NCBI GenBank assembly: GCA_964519905.1
Contig: CAZFLN010000005.1
Location: forward strand, 1 to 64,000
Direction of reading: 5' to 3'
From: CAZFLN01 sp964519905
GTDB taxonomy: Bacteria > Patescibacteriota > Microgenomatia > UBA1400 > UBA1396
DNA length: 64,000 nucleotides
Below the pieces are notes generated by a model. It was given only the letters and a program-made list of their open reading frames with translations, did not search any database and was not told the origin of the DNA. The translations under genes and the position numbers were made by a program. Below, in pieces: positions 6,961 to 18,000 of this stretch (position 1 is its first letter; each line of letters begins with the position of its first letter).

Positions 6961-7812
6961 ATGAAAAAAATACCAATAATACTCGACACTGATATTTTTG
7001 CTGATTCTGACGACCTTTTTGCTCTTTATTTCCTGCTTTCTCGCCCAGAATTTGAAATACTCGCGATTATAACGAGTGACGAGGTAAAAAATGGACAAAG
7101 AGCGTACCACCTCACAGATTTGTTACACGAGCTTGGTAGGGACATTCCAGTGTATACGGGAAAAAGCCTCGGAAATGATCATTATATTTTATTCGAAGAA
7201 ATTCCACGACCTGGACAGTATCAGCTGAGAGATTTCCGAGATCTTGCCACATTTATAAATACACTTGATCAGAAAGTTCAATATCTCTGCATTGGACCAC
7301 TTACAAATTTGAGCCAAATATTGCAAGAGTTTCCAGGTCTTTCTTCGAAAATTTCTGTTACTTCCATGGGAGGATCGACGAAACCAATGTTTGGCAGAGC
7401 AGAACACAATGTGCGGATAGATCTTGAAGCCACGGAGCATGTTCTCAGAACTGTAGAAGCTCGTTGGGTCTTAGCTGATCACACGCTTCAAAAAGATTTA
7501 GCGATTTCACCACAAATGCAGTTTTTTCAGGATATTCAGTCTTGCAAGAGCGTGTCAGCAAATAGATTGATCGAGAATCTGAAGAGTTTTTTCAAGAAAA
7601 TGTATCCAGAATCGTATTTACATGATCCGGTTGCAGCCGCTACACTGTTGTTTCCAGAGATAGTTTCATTTGAGCGGAAGAAAGTTGTTTCACAAGACGG
7701 GATTTTTGTAGAGGATAATGCGGGATATTGGCAAATGTTAAGTTGTGATGTTAAATATCGAAAATTCAGAGCACTTTTTGAAAAAAATATTATTTCATTT
7801 ATAGAACGGTAG
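6961..7812 (+). CDS. Inosine-uridine-type nucleoside hydrolase
   Basis: 283 aa. The N-terminal calcium-binding motif is DTDIFADSDDLFAL (residues 9-22), matching the DTDxxxDxDDAxAL form of the family; the later EHNVRIDLEA and HDPVAAA match the nucleoside- and calcium-binding segments. Enzymes of this family cleave the N-glycosidic bond of ribonucleosides to base and ribose; the substrate cannot be told from sequence. It lies 6 nt before a phosphoribosyltransferase-HAD protein, so the two probably act on related base or nucleoside metabolites. The sequence is visibly richer in A+T than clpB or fbaB, suggesting acquisition. Confidence 0.85.
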   Translation: MKKIPIILDTDIFADSDDLFALYFLLSRPEFEILAIITSDEVKNGQRAYHLTDLLHELGRDIPVYTGKSLGNDHYILFEEIPRPGQYQLRDFRDLATFINTLDQKVQYLCIGPLTNLSQILQEFPGLSSKISVTSMGGSTKPMFGRAEHNVRIDLEATEHVLRTVEARWVLADHTLQKDLAISPQMQFFQDIQSCKSVSANRLIENLKSFFKKMYPESYLHDPVAAATLLFPEIVSFERKKVVSQDGIFVEDNAGYWQMLSCDVKYRKFRALFEKNIISFIER

Positions 7813-7818
7813 TGATAT

Positions 7819-10022
7819 ATGTCAAAAGGACCGGAAAAAAGATCATTCGCGAATCAGTTTGTTGATTCTCAAATTCGTGATTCAGCAATGAGTGGGATAC
7901 GTGATTTTTTGGAGTTCTACAAAATTCAACACTCTAAAGAATTTCCTTTTGGAACTCCGGAAGCTCATTTTCTTTTAGATGGGTCAGCAGTGATTGAAAT
8001 AGAGTCACTCAAAAGATTGCCACCTGAAGTTTTCCAATACCTCTCAAACAATCGAACTGCTGTAGCTCCAGCATTTTTACCGTATAGAGAAATCGATTCT
8101 GGAGAAAATACTCTTTCCGTAAGATCTTTACCAAATCATGTTGCTTTGAGAGGAGAAAGATACTATCAGAAAGATGGGAAATACAACTGGGGTATTCATG
8201 GGCTTCGAGCATTCTTAGTTTTGAAAGAAGAGCTTCTTGATGACAGTTCAGTATTACAATCTTTTGATAGCTTACCGCGAGAAGAGATTGATGATTGGCT
8301 TGTACGTATTTCGATATTGGATTATGTAAGAAATAATCTTGCAACACTTTTTTATTTGTATAAATCGAAATATGCAATTGAAGCAAAACGAGAAGATTAT
8401 GGATCTCTCCAGAAAATAGAGGTTGCCTTACATTATGCCTTTGATCTGTATTTTGCAGCAATATTAGATGAAGATCTTCCCAATAGAAATTGCCAAGAAC
8501 TCTCATATCTATTGGAAGAGATTGCAGTCTCCGATGTTGAATCAGGAATGCAAGATTTCTTAGAAGTTAACTCTGAAATTGATCTCATTCGATCACACAG
8601 AGAATTGGGGTCACCTCAGGCTCTTCTTTTTGCATATAACTTACTAAAAAATTCAGATAAGCTTACAGATTGTGATGTATTATTATCTCCACTCTTTGGA
8701 GGATTGGATATTTCTGAAGCAGTAAGATTTTTGAGAGATCATGAATCGTCTCTGAGATTTGATTTTGGAAACGAGAATCTCGCTGACATGAAAATCATTA
8801 CTGTCATTGATAAGGTACTCCCAAGAGGGAAACCTCGTTCTCAACAACAAGGAATTATTCACCAAGTCGCCACGCAAATTTCGCTTATCGGCACTGAAAA
8901 ACCAGTTCTTTCCTATGCGTTAGCTACAGCTGGAAAAGTTGTTATTGTTGATGATTCTTATGGAACTGGAGCATCTATTGAGAAAATTATTGCGGCAATT
9001 AGCTCCTACACTGCGGCTGATTGTAAATTTGATATTGCTACAGCACATGCGGGAACGCGATGGGCAGAGATTCAAGGTGTTGATTTCTCTTACTTTGAAT
9101 CTTTAGGGTCGATTGCTATCACACCACTTTCTAGAAGATTCAAAAAGCCAGTATACAAAGATGCATTTAGTTCTTATTTCCCTGATCAAATAATTGGTCG
9201 AAATATTTTACGTTCTTCTCGAACGATTACTGATATTGCTGAAGTTCAGGAAATTGCAGAGAGGATGTACGAATCAGGAATTATTCAAGCAGTTGGCTAC
9301 GATCTGTACGAAACTCTCGTAGAACGAAATATTTCTCGTGATCAGCGCAGAGAGAAAATTAACCAAATGTCTCAGCAAGTTTTAAAGAATTATGGAATAC
9401 ATATTTCGGCTGAAAAGTATAGCCAAATTACACTTCCAATTTGGCGCAAAGCAAATGCTGAGGCACTCGCAAAAATGACAGAAATCGATATGAAGGAAGT
9501 AATCTCCGAGATGATCTGGGAAGTGGGAAGGTATTACAAATTTGACATCGACAATTTACCATTGATTGTTGAGGAGCTTATTTTTGGTGAAAGGCAAATA
9601 GAGACAGATTCGACTGTGGCTTCAACTGGCACGCTTGAAACTCTCCNNNNNNNNNNAACGAATTAGGCATACCACAGCTGATATATAGTAATACTCCCTA
9701 TCCACGAGATTTTATGAAACAAATTATTGTAAACACTGGGATTGCAAAATATATTCCTTTAGAAAAATCTTTCTTCTCATCCGAGACGGAACTTCTTAAG
9801 CCACATCCTGGAGTGATGAAAATTTTGGCTGATGCTGAGGGTATAAATATGAATAGACTTCTCTTTGTTGGAAATAGTTTTGTTGATTATCAAGCAGCTA
9901 TCGCTGGAGGATCTATTCCGGTTCACCTTCTTCATCATCAAAGCAAGGATGACTTGGCTCTGAAGCAGAGAATTCAAAATCATAAGTCATTATCTGATTC
10001 GAATAGAAATCCATATAGATAA
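7819..10022 (+). CDS. Phosphoribosyltransferase-HAD hydrolase fusion
   Basis: The frame runs 7819 to the gap at 9647 and resumes after it up to 10022 (the frame changes only because the N count is arbitrary). An N-terminal part of about 250 residues is of unknown type. A phosphoribosyltransferase domain follows, with the PRPP loop VVIVDDSYGTGAS around 374-386. A HAD domain follows from about residue 490, with motif I YDLYETL, a cap, SNT after the gap, and the lysine/acidic motifs LKPHPG and FVGNSFVDYQAA. A base-phosphoribosyl product could be dephosphorylated by the same protein. Its partner is the adjacent nucleoside hydrolase. The natural substrate is unknown. Confidence 0.75.
9647..9656. 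other. Assembly gap (10 N)
   Basis: Scaffold join inside the HAD cap/core boundary. The protein reads TLETL before and NELGIPQLIYSNT after, the usual order in HAD proteins, so only a few codons seem to be missing. Confidence 0.95.
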
Positions 10023-10089
10023 ATTCTTGAAATAGTTGTTGCTGAAAAACTTAGCGACGAATTGAATGGCTAAAGCGGTTTGAGTTTGC

Positions 10090-10095
10090 TACACT
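10090..10095 (+). promoter_or_regulatory. -10 of fbaB
   Basis: TGC-TACACT; the hexamer ends 8 nt before the ATG at 10104. A leaderless transcript is predicted. Confidence 0.5.
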
Positions 10096-10103
10096 GACGG
10101 TGT

Positions 10104-11201
10104 ATGCGGTTTCTGTCCAGCCGTCAGCCGAGTGTTTCGATCGATCGCATCCGCGATCTGCTTGGTGACGAAGCAGATGATTTGCTCAACCACGTCAGTA
10201 CAACCATCCCTCAAAAGCATTTGCATTTACCTGGCCCAGATTTTGTGGAGCGAGTGTGGAGTGTCTCGGATCGTTCCGATGCCGTACTGAAGAATCTGCG
10301 GCGATTGTTTTCTCATGGAGCTTTAGGTGGAACTGGGTATCTTTCGATTTTGCCGGTTGATCAAGGAATTGAACATTTTGCGGGCTACACGTTTGCGCCC
10401 AACCCAATGTATTTTGATCCCGAAAATATCTTACGTTTGGCAGTGACGGCGGACTGCAGTGCCGTGGCTTCTACCTTTGGTGTGCTTGGTGCAGTAGCCA
10501 AAAAGTATGCGGACGAGATTCCATTTATTGTAAAGATCAACCACAACGAGCTGATTTCTTTTCCGAATGCGCATGATCAAGTGATGTTTGGATCCGTTGA
10601 GGCGGCGGCTGAGATGGGCGCGGCGGCTGTGGGTGCGACGATCTACTTTGGTTCTCCAGAAACACGACGGCAAATTGTGGACGTGTCGGCATCTTTCCGC
10701 CGAGCCCATGAACTCGGTCTGGCGACCGTACTCTGGTGCTATGTGCGGAATCGAAACTTTACGGTTGATGGAAAAAATTACGAATCAGCGGCAGACCTGA
10801 CTGCTCAAGCCAACCACCTCGGAGCAACTATTCAGGCTGATATCGTTAAGCAAAAGCTCCCGAATACGCCACTTTCTTTGCCAGCACTGAACCAGCGGGG
10901 ACAAGTGTACGGCAAGTACGACTCACGTATGGATTCCTTGATTGGAACGCATATTATCGACCAAACCCGCTATCAAGTCGCTAACAGTTTCATGGGCCGA
11001 GTGGGTTTGGTGAGTTCTGGTGGAGAATCAGGCAAGAACGACTTGGCAGAAGCAGTGCGAGCATCGGTCATCAACAAACGAGCCGGCGGCATGGGTATGA
11101 TCGTTGGGCGCAAAGCGTTCCAGCGGCCATTTGATGAAGGTGTGGAAATTTTACAAGCGATTCAATCTGTGTATAGCTGCCCGGACGTAACTGTGGGATA
11201 A
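10104..11201 (+). CDS. fbaB: Class I fructose-bisphosphate aldolase (DhnA type)
   Basis: 365 aa. It cleaves or forms fructose-1,6-bisphosphate through a Schiff-base lysine. Family features are the substrate segment ILPVDQGIEHF, the strand PFIVKINHNELIS and ADIVKQKLP, with the C-terminal glycine-rich phosphate-binding part SSGGESGKNDLAEAV and GMIVGRKAFQRP. The length suits the FbaB/DhnA group, not the zinc class II enzymes. ATG lies immediately after a -10 element, without a ribosome site. It is the only glycolytic enzyme in the window. Confidence 0.92.
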   Translation: MRFLSSRQPSVSIDRIRDLLGDEADDLLNHVSTTIPQKHLHLPGPDFVERVWSVSDRSDAVLKNLRRLFSHGALGGTGYLSILPVDQGIEHFAGYTFAPNPMYFDPENILRLAVTADCSAVASTFGVLGAVAKKYADEIPFIVKINHNELISFPNAHDQVMFGSVEAAAEMGAAAVGATIYFGSPETRRQIVDVSASFRRAHELGLATVLWCYVRNRNFTVDGKNYESAADLTAQANHLGATIQADIVKQKLPNTPLSLPALNQRGQVYGKYDSRMDSLIGTHIIDQTRYQVANSFMGRVGLVSSGGESGKNDLAEAVRASVINKRAGGMGMIVGRKAFQRPFDEGVEILQAIQSVYSCPDVTVG

Positions 11202-11221
11202 TTGTTACTTACTAATTTTTT

Positions 11222-11821
11222 ATGGCGAGCTCACGACTTCTTGACACAAGATATAGATCTCAATCTGGAGATATTCCGGCTTTGCATGAGCACATGAGGG
11301 CGGAAGATCCTGAGGAGAGTCTGATGGATTTGGCTTTGAAAGAAAACAAAGATCTTGCCACGGTTATGGAGGCGAGAAAAAACAAAAAATCTTCGCTTGC
11401 GAGGAGCTTTGCCGCAAGAGTACTGGGGAGAGTTTTCCGTTGGATGGGTCGCGATAATCAAAAAGAAATAACTTCCGAATCAATTGATTTTTGGCGACAA
11501 GGAAATCTCAATACTTTAAATGTTTATAGCAAGGCGTACGGAGAAGAAATGCTTCCGCGCGAGCAAATGATTCTCTTTCGGGAAGAACTCGATACGTATA
11601 TCGAAAAGTACTTGCGGTATCATCAAGGCGCTACTTGGGATTTTGACTCTGCTCAGCGAGCGATTTATGACGAAATTTTACCAACTTTACAAGAATTCTA
11701 TAATAAAAATGATGTTTTACGTGATCCAGCAATTATTTTCATTCAGCGTTTGCACTGGAACCAAATTCTCGCTGATGATCTGGTTCATTTCTTCCTATTA
11801 AAGGCTCGACAGTATTCTTGA
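11222..11821 (+). CDS. Hypothetical protein, helical
   Basis: 199 aa, charged and predicted mostly helical, no transmembrane segment. A basic stretch at 52-75 (ARKNKKSSLARSFAARVLGR) resembles an amphipathic helix. The C-terminal half is rich in aromatic residues. It begins 20 nt after fbaB; TACTAA ends 6 nt before its ATG, so it may be separately transcribed. No family recognised. Confidence 0.65.
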   Translation: MASSRLLDTRYRSQSGDIPALHEHMRAEDPEESLMDLALKENKDLATVMEARKNKKSSLARSFAARVLGRVFRWMGRDNQKEITSESIDFWRQGNLNTLNVYSKAYGEEMLPREQMILFREELDTYIEKYLRYHQGATWDFDSAQRAIYDEILPTLQEFYNKNDVLRDPAIIFIQRLHWNQILADDLVHFFLLKARQYS

Positions 11822-11876
11822 TTCAGTGTACTGATCGCCTGAAGAGACTCACGCCTCAAATCAGAAAAAAATCCGC

Positions 11877-11882
11877 TATAAT
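11877..11882 (+). promoter_or_regulatory. -10 of the gatCAB-dnaE operon
   Basis: Perfect TATAAT ending 6 nt before the gatC ATG (11889). No Shine-Dalgarno lies between, so a leaderless mRNA is predicted. No clear -35. Confidence 0.6.
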
Positions 11883-11888
11883 CCAGGT

Positions 11889-12194
11889 ATGTCAGATATA
11901 ACACCGGCCGTTGTGGCCCACATTTCTCAGCTTGCAAATCTTTCCGTCACCGAAACTGAACAACAAAACTTTGCGCAGGCATTTCAAGAAACACTGGATG
12001 AAGTGTCGAAAATCAATGCTGTAGATGTGACTGGCGTGGAGCCAACTGCGCATACAACTGGTCTGCAGAATGTCTGGCGACAAGATGTCGTGGATACTGA
12101 GCGTGTTTTGTCGCAGCAGTCTGTTTTGGCGCAGGCCGACAAAACATTTGGTGAATACATTGTGGTCGATAGAGTGATTGAGGAGAGTGTATGA
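11889..12194 (+). CDS. gatC: Asp-tRNA(Asn)/Glu-tRNA(Gln) amidotransferase subunit C
   Basis: 101 aa, the normal length for GatC, which wraps around GatA and GatB and stabilises the complex. The typical pattern is present: VVAHISQLANLSVTETE at the start and VTGVEPTAH in the middle. It overlaps gatA by 4 nt (ATGA), indicating translational coupling. First gene of gatC-gatA-gatB-dnaE. Confidence 0.93.
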   Translation: MSDITPAVVAHISQLANLSVTETEQQNFAQAFQETLDEVSKINAVDVTGVEPTAHTTGLQNVWRQDVVDTERVLSQQSVLAQADKTFGEYIVVDRVIEESV

Positions 12195-13615
12195 GTTCCG
12201 TTCGAACGAAGTTGGAAGAATTAACCCTGACTGAAGCACTGGCAGGCGTCGCTCACAAACAGTTCACGATGCAAGAGGTGCAGCAGGCTGTTTTGAGTCA
12301 AATTGAGGCGACGAAGGATCTCAACATGTATTTGGCGCAAGCAGATTCTGCTCCTGGAGAGCAGCCTGGTGTACTCGCTGGTGTGCCGATTTCATTTAAG
12401 GACAACATTTTAGTCCCTGGCATGCCAACGACTGCCAGTTCTAATGTGTTGCGTGGATACGAGCCGCACTATGAGTCGACCGTGAGTGCTCGTTTGCGAG
12501 CTGCCGGCGCTTGGAATGTTGGGAAAACCAACCTCGACGCTTGGGCACACGGATCAAGCACCGAGACTTCTGACTTTGGCGCAACGAAAAATCCTCGGAA
12601 TCCTGAATATATTCCAGGAGGATCATCTGGTGGGGCAGCTGCTTCTGTGGCGGCGAATGCCTGTATTGCAGCGATTGGAACCGAGACCGCTGGATCGATT
12701 CGTCAGCCAGCGGCTTGGTGTGGTGTGGTTGGACTGAAGCCAACCTATGGTCGTGTGCCTCGTGCCGGTGTGGTGGCGATGGGCTCGTCGCTCGATTGCC
12801 CGGGACCGATGACCAAAACAGTTCGCGATGCAGCACTTTTGTTGGAACACATGGCAGGACAAGACAAGTATGATGGCACGACGAGCCCTTTGGCAGTGCC
12901 ACAGTACACAGCAGCCGTGGACGCAGCCGAAACAGCACAGCCACTTACTGGACTCAAAATTGGATTTTTGTATACGGAAGTGCTCGACGATCCTCGCATT
13001 CAGCAAGCCTACGATGACGCCCGCGGTGTCTTGGAATCTCTTGGTGCAACTGTAGAAATTCCTCAAGCAATGGAAACAGAGTACGCCATCGGTGTGTATG
13101 CCGTGGTGCAGCGAGCCGAAGTCAGTTCCAACTTGGCTCGGTATGATGGCATCCGTTACGGTCATGATCGATCTGAATTTGGTGCGGAGGCGAAGCGTCG
13201 CATTATGCTGGGAACCTACACATTGAGTGCCGGATATGCTGATAAATACTACCAAAAAGCCCAGCAAGTTCGAACCAAGTACATCCAGGACTTTGCCCGA
13301 CTGTTTGGCGAGTACGACATTCTCGTAGCTCCGGTGACTCCAGGCTTTGCTCTCAAGGCAGGCGAATCGAAAAAGTATCCGTTTTTCGGGGAAATGATTG
13401 ACCGACTTGTGGAACCGTGTTCATTGGCTGGATTGCCTGGACTTTCTGTTCCCTGTTTTGTGGATCCAGAAACAAACTTAACGCTCGGTCTCAATATTTT
13501 GGCACCAGCATTTGAAGAGTCTCGTATGATCACCGTGGCCCGAGCCTATGAACAAGCCACTCAGTGGAATCCCTGGACTACTCAGCCTCACGAATCTTTC
13601 AAGGAGCGCACATGA
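12191..13615 (+). CDS. gatA: Asp/Glu-tRNA amidotransferase subunit A
   Basis: 474 aa amidase-signature enzyme that releases ammonia from glutamine for transamidation of Glu-tRNA(Gln) or Asp-tRNA(Asn). The catalytic Lys lies in PISFKDNI; the cis-Ser and nucleophile Ser lie in the Gly/Ser motif GGSSGGAAASV and in GTETAGSIRQPAA. Full-length for the family. Its stop overlaps the ATG of gatB. Its presence suggests that Gln-tRNA and/or Asn-tRNA is made by the indirect route. Confidence 0.96.
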   Translation: MSSVRTKLEELTLTEALAGVAHKQFTMQEVQQAVLSQIEATKDLNMYLAQADSAPGEQPGVLAGVPISFKDNILVPGMPTTASSNVLRGYEPHYESTVSARLRAAGAWNVGKTNLDAWAHGSSTETSDFGATKNPRNPEYIPGGSSGGAAASVAANACIAAIGTETAGSIRQPAAWCGVVGLKPTYGRVPRAGVVAMGSSLDCPGPMTKTVRDAALLLEHMAGQDKYDGTTSPLAVPQYTAAVDAAETAQPLTGLKIGFLYTEVLDDPRIQQAYDDARGVLESLGATVEIPQAMETEYAIGVYAVVQRAEVSSNLARYDGIRYGHDRSEFGAEAKRRIMLGTYTLSAGYADKYYQKAQQVRTKYIQDFARLFGEYDILVAPVTPGFALKAGESKKYPFFGEMIDRLVEPCSLAGLPGLSVPCFVDPETNLTLGLNILAPAFEESRMITVARAYEQATQWNPWTTQPHESFKERT

Positions 13616-15018
13616 AATTTACACCCGTAATTGGACTCGAAATTCACGCAGAACTGCGTACGAACACAAAAATGTTCTGTGGCTGTCCAGCAGATCACTT
13701 CGGGAAGGCACCAAATTCTCAGGTGTGTCCAGTGTGTTTTGGTCTGCCTGGGGCACTCCCAGTTGCTAACGGCGAAGCGATTCGTCGAACGATCATGATT
13801 GGTCAGGCGCTCAACTGCGAAATTGCCAGCGAAAGCAAGTTCGATCGGAAGAATTATTTCTATCCGGACTTGCCCAAGGGGTATCAGATTTCTCAGTATG
13901 ACCAGCCATTTTGTTTTGGCGGGGTCGTAGAAACGAGTCTTGGTCCGGTACACATCACTCGTGTGCATTTGGAAGAAGATACCGCCAAACTCCAGCACGT
14001 TTCCTTGACTGCAGAAGAACAAGCAACGCTAGGAGTAACGCATCGAGATGTTTCGTTGTTGGACTTTAATCGCTCTGGTGTTGCGTTGGTTGAAATCGTG
14101 ACTGAGCCAGATGTAAAATCCGGCGAACACGCTCGTGAATTCGGGAAAAAACTCGTGCAAACCTTGCGGTATTTAGGTGTCACAGATGCTGACATGGAAA
14201 AAGGTTCTCTGCGTTTGGAAGCCAATATCTCTGTGCAGGCCGAAGAAGAAGCCGCAGCCGGAAAACTTCCAGACTACAAAGTAGAAGTGAAAAACCTCAA
14301 CTCGTTCCGCTTTTTAGAGCGATCAATTTCTTACGAGATTGCCCGACAATCCGAACTGCGCGCTGCTGGTGTCCTGCCAGATCAGGAAACTCGCGGGTGG
14401 AATGACGACAAGGGTGAAACCTACTCTCAGCGTAAAAAAGAGTCGGCAGCCGATTATCGATACTTCCCGGATCCAGATTTAGCCCCGATGGTTTTCGATA
14501 CTGCCTGGAAAGAATCTATTGCCGCCGAGTTGCCAGAACTTCCCGATGCAAAACAGACTCGATTCCAAACACAGTTTGGCTTGAGCGTGCAAGCAGCCGA
14601 GGTCGCCACTGCCGATCGCGCCGTGGCCGAAGTGCTGGAAATCGTGTTCGCGCAGTCAGCTGAGAAGAAGATCGAACCACAAAAAGTAGCGAATGCGTTG
14701 TTGAATCATAAGGTTGAGAGTTGGTTGATTGATGCGGAGCAGGTTGCTGTCCGTCATGACCAAATTAGCAATGAAGTTGATCGAGTGCTAACCGCAGTCG
14801 AAGCACTGTATGCAGTCGAGTCGGTAGACGAAGACGAGTTAGTACGCATTGTGACAGCTGTGTTGAACGACCCGGCAAATGCCGACGGCGTTTCTCGCTA
14901 TCGCGCTGGCAAGACACAAGTGTTAGGATTCTTTGTAGGACAAGTCATGCGCCAGCTGGGCAAAAAGGTTGATGCCAGCGTTGTGCAGGAGGCTGTCCGG
15001 AAACAACTGGATTCATAA
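13612..15018 (+). CDS. gatB: Asp/Glu-tRNA amidotransferase subunit B
   Basis: 468 aa kinase-like subunit that binds the mischarged tRNA and activates its side chain. It starts MKFTPVIGLEIHAEL at ATG 13612, with AAGGAG 5 nt upstream and an ATGA overlap with gatA. CGCPADHFGKAPNSQVCPVC carries the structural Cys motif, and GSLRLEANIS plus the C-terminal YqeY-like tail (about 395-468) are present. An in-frame upstream ATG at 13564 exists but would overlap gatA by 52 nt. Confidence 0.96.
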   Translation: MKFTPVIGLEIHAELRTNTKMFCGCPADHFGKAPNSQVCPVCFGLPGALPVANGEAIRRTIMIGQALNCEIASESKFDRKNYFYPDLPKGYQISQYDQPFCFGGVVETSLGPVHITRVHLEEDTAKLQHVSLTAEEQATLGVTHRDVSLLDFNRSGVALVEIVTEPDVKSGEHAREFGKKLVQTLRYLGVTDADMEKGSLRLEANISVQAEEEAAAGKLPDYKVEVKNLNSFRFLERSISYEIARQSELRAAGVLPDQETRGWNDDKGETYSQRKKESAADYRYFPDPDLAPMVFDTAWKESIAAELPELPDAKQTRFQTQFGLSVQAAEVATADRAVAEVLEIVFAQSAEKKIEPQKVANALLNHKVESWLIDAEQVAVRHDQISNEVDRVLTAVEALYAVESVDEDELVRIVTAVLNDPANADGVSRYRAGKTQVLGFFVGQVMRQLGKKVDASVVQEAVRKQLDS

Positions 15019-15023
15019 GCCAA

Positions 15024-18000
15024 ATGTCTTTTGCTCACCTTCACGTTCATACTGAGTACTCGCTGCTAGACGGCCTGAGTAAGATCAAAGGTCTCGTGGC
15101 ACGCGCGCAAGAGCACGGGCAGACCTCGATTGGTATTACCGACCACGGGACGATGTACGGCGTAGTGCCGTTTTTTAACACCGCGCGCAAAGCTGGAATT
15201 AAGCCGATCATTGGTCTGGAAGGCTACATGTCAGCAACGAGTCGGTTTGATAAGCAGAAGAAAATGGGTGACGACGCCTATCACATCACGTTACTTGCCA
15301 AGAATTTTGCGGGCTATCAAAACTTGATGAAATTGACTTCTCGTGCGCATATTGAAGGTTTTTCCTACAAACCGCGTTTCGATGACGAGTTATTAGCCGA
15401 ACACCATAACGGAATTATTGCGACTTCCGGGTGTATGGCGAGTATAATTTCCCAACTCTTGATTGATGGAAAGTGGGATGACGCTGCAGCGAAAGTCAAA
15501 AAATACTACGAATTATTCGAAGGAAATTTTTTCCTCGAAATTCAACATCATGCTGGAATTCCAGAGGTTCAGCAACTGACCGAAGAAATTATCAAACTGT
15601 CTCGCCAAACCGGTGTGCCTCTGGTGGCAACCAACGATGTTCACTACGTTGATCCCAGCGATGCGGAAGCGCAAGATGCTTTGCTCTGTGTATCACTGCG
15701 TCGACTGATGAGTGAAAAAGATCGCATGAGTATGATGTCTTCGCCTGATTTTTACTTGCGGTCGAGCGAGGAAATGGAGCAATTGTTCGCTGCCACTCCA
15801 GATGCAATCGAGAACACGCTCAAGATTGCCGAGATGTGCGAACCAGATGTCATTCCAACCGGACAGTGGATTCTGCCAAAGTTTGATATTCCAGAAAACA
15901 CCACCGCTGAACAGTACTTGCATGACTTAGCTTTTGAAGGCTTGCCAAAAGTTCTCAACACGGTGGATGAATACGCTATCAAGCGCGCAGAGTATGAGTT
16001 GGAAGTGATTAACTCGAAAGGGTATGCAAACTACTTCTTGATTGTGCAAGACTTTATTCGTTGGGCCAAAGATCAAGGGATTTATGTTGGACCGGGACGT
16101 GGCTCGGCAGCTGGTTCTCTTGTTTCATTTGCCTTGGGAATTACGACGATTGATCCACTCCAGCATGACCTGAAGTTTGAGCGCTTCTTAAATCCAGAAC
16201 GCCCTTCACCTCCTGACGTTGATATCGATTTTGCCGACACTCGCCGCGAAGAAGTTCTCGAATACGTGACCAATAAGTATGGCAAAGATCGCGTTGCCAA
16301 CGTGATCACCTTTGGGCGCATGGAATCTCGTGTAGCAATTCGTGACATCGGTCGTGTTTTAGGCTTGCCGTACGAAGATCCAGATAAACTCGCCAAGCTC
16401 GTTCCACAAGGTATGGGTTTGCAAGAAGCGATCGATACGGTTCCAGAACTCAAGCAGTACAGCGAGTTGCCAAAGTATAAAAAACTGTTTGAACTTGCTT
16501 TGAAGGTAGAAGGTTCTGTTCGCCATAGTTCCATTCACGCTGCGGCCGTGGTGGTTGCAGACGATGACATCACCAATTACTGTCCAGTGCAGCTTGATAC
16601 GAAGGAAGGAAAAGTCGTCACGCAGTACGACATGTATGTGCTTGACGCCAACGTTTCTGGAGACGATGCCATTGGGTTGCTGAAGTTTGACTTTTTAGGT
16701 TTGCGTAACTTGTCAATTTTGGGAGAAGCGATCGAGCTCGTAAAGCAGGTTCGAGGAGAAGAAGTGGATCTCGATCGCATTCCACTGGATGATCCAGATG
16801 TGTACGCCATGCTTTCTCGTGGAGAAACCACCGGTGTTTTCCAGCTGGAGTCTGGCGGTATGCGAAGAGTGGCACGTCAACTTCAGCCGAATAAATTCTC
16901 TGATATCGTCGCTATGGTTGCGTTGTATCGACCAGGTCCAATGGACCTGATTCCAGGCTTTATCGAAGCCAAGCATAATCCGGAAAAAATTGAGTATCCG
17001 CACAAAGACTTGAAAGAGATTTTCGAAGAAACCTACGGCTACATGGTGTACCAAGAGCAGGCACTTTCTGTGGCGAATGTGATGGCCGGCTACTCACTTG
17101 GAGAGGCTGACGTTCTTCGCAAAGCCATCGGGAAGAAGAATATTGAGATCATGCAGAAGCAGCATGGCGAGTTTGTTTCTCGGGCAGAAAAAAAGGGTTA
17201 CTCCAAAAAAGTCGCTGAGCAGGTGTGGAGTTACATCGAAAAATTCGCCGGATACGGATTCAACAAGGCGCACGCTGCCAGTTATGCCATGGTGTCGTAC
17301 CGCACTGCATACATGAAAGTGAAGTATCCGGTTGAGTACATGACTGCTTTGTGTAGTGTTGAGTCTTTGTCTCACAACCAAAAACGCGAAGAGAAAGTCA
17401 TGGCAGCCGTTGATGACTCGAAAGCCATGGGAATCGCTGTTTTGCCTCCAGATATTAATTCTTCTGGAAACGGATTTACGATTGTTGACCACCCTGATTC
17501 TTTGCAAGGCAAAGCAATGCGGTACGGTTTAGGAGCGATTAAGAATGTTGGTGTGGCTGCGGTGCAGAATATTTTGGCAGTGCGNNNNNNNNNNACAAGA
17601 CGGACCATTCCATTCATTTACTGATTTTCTCCAGCGTGTAGAAGGGCGGAAGGTCAACAAGAAAGTGATTGAAAGTCTCGCTCGAGTGGGTGCGTTTGAC
17701 CGATTCAGTACTCGATCTTCAATTCTTGAAAATCTGGACCAAATCAAGGCACAGGCTCAACAGTTTCAAAGTGAGATTGAAGGGCAAGACATGTTATTCG
17801 GAAACGATGACTCAGCTTCAACCAAGGTGCAGGACACGTTTGTGCAAATCGAGGAGTATCCACAAGCTGAACTCTTAGCCTACGAAAAAGAATTACTTGG
17901 TTTTTATCTTACCGATCATCCGATGGCGAAGGTTCTGAAGCAGTTATCTAAAAATGCTGAACGCAGTATTCGCGATATCGATCCAGAAATTCACACTGAC

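Noticed and set aside
12441..13267. Long minus-strand ORFs over gatA
   Set aside because: They are antisense to a fully conserved gene and follow from its codon bias.
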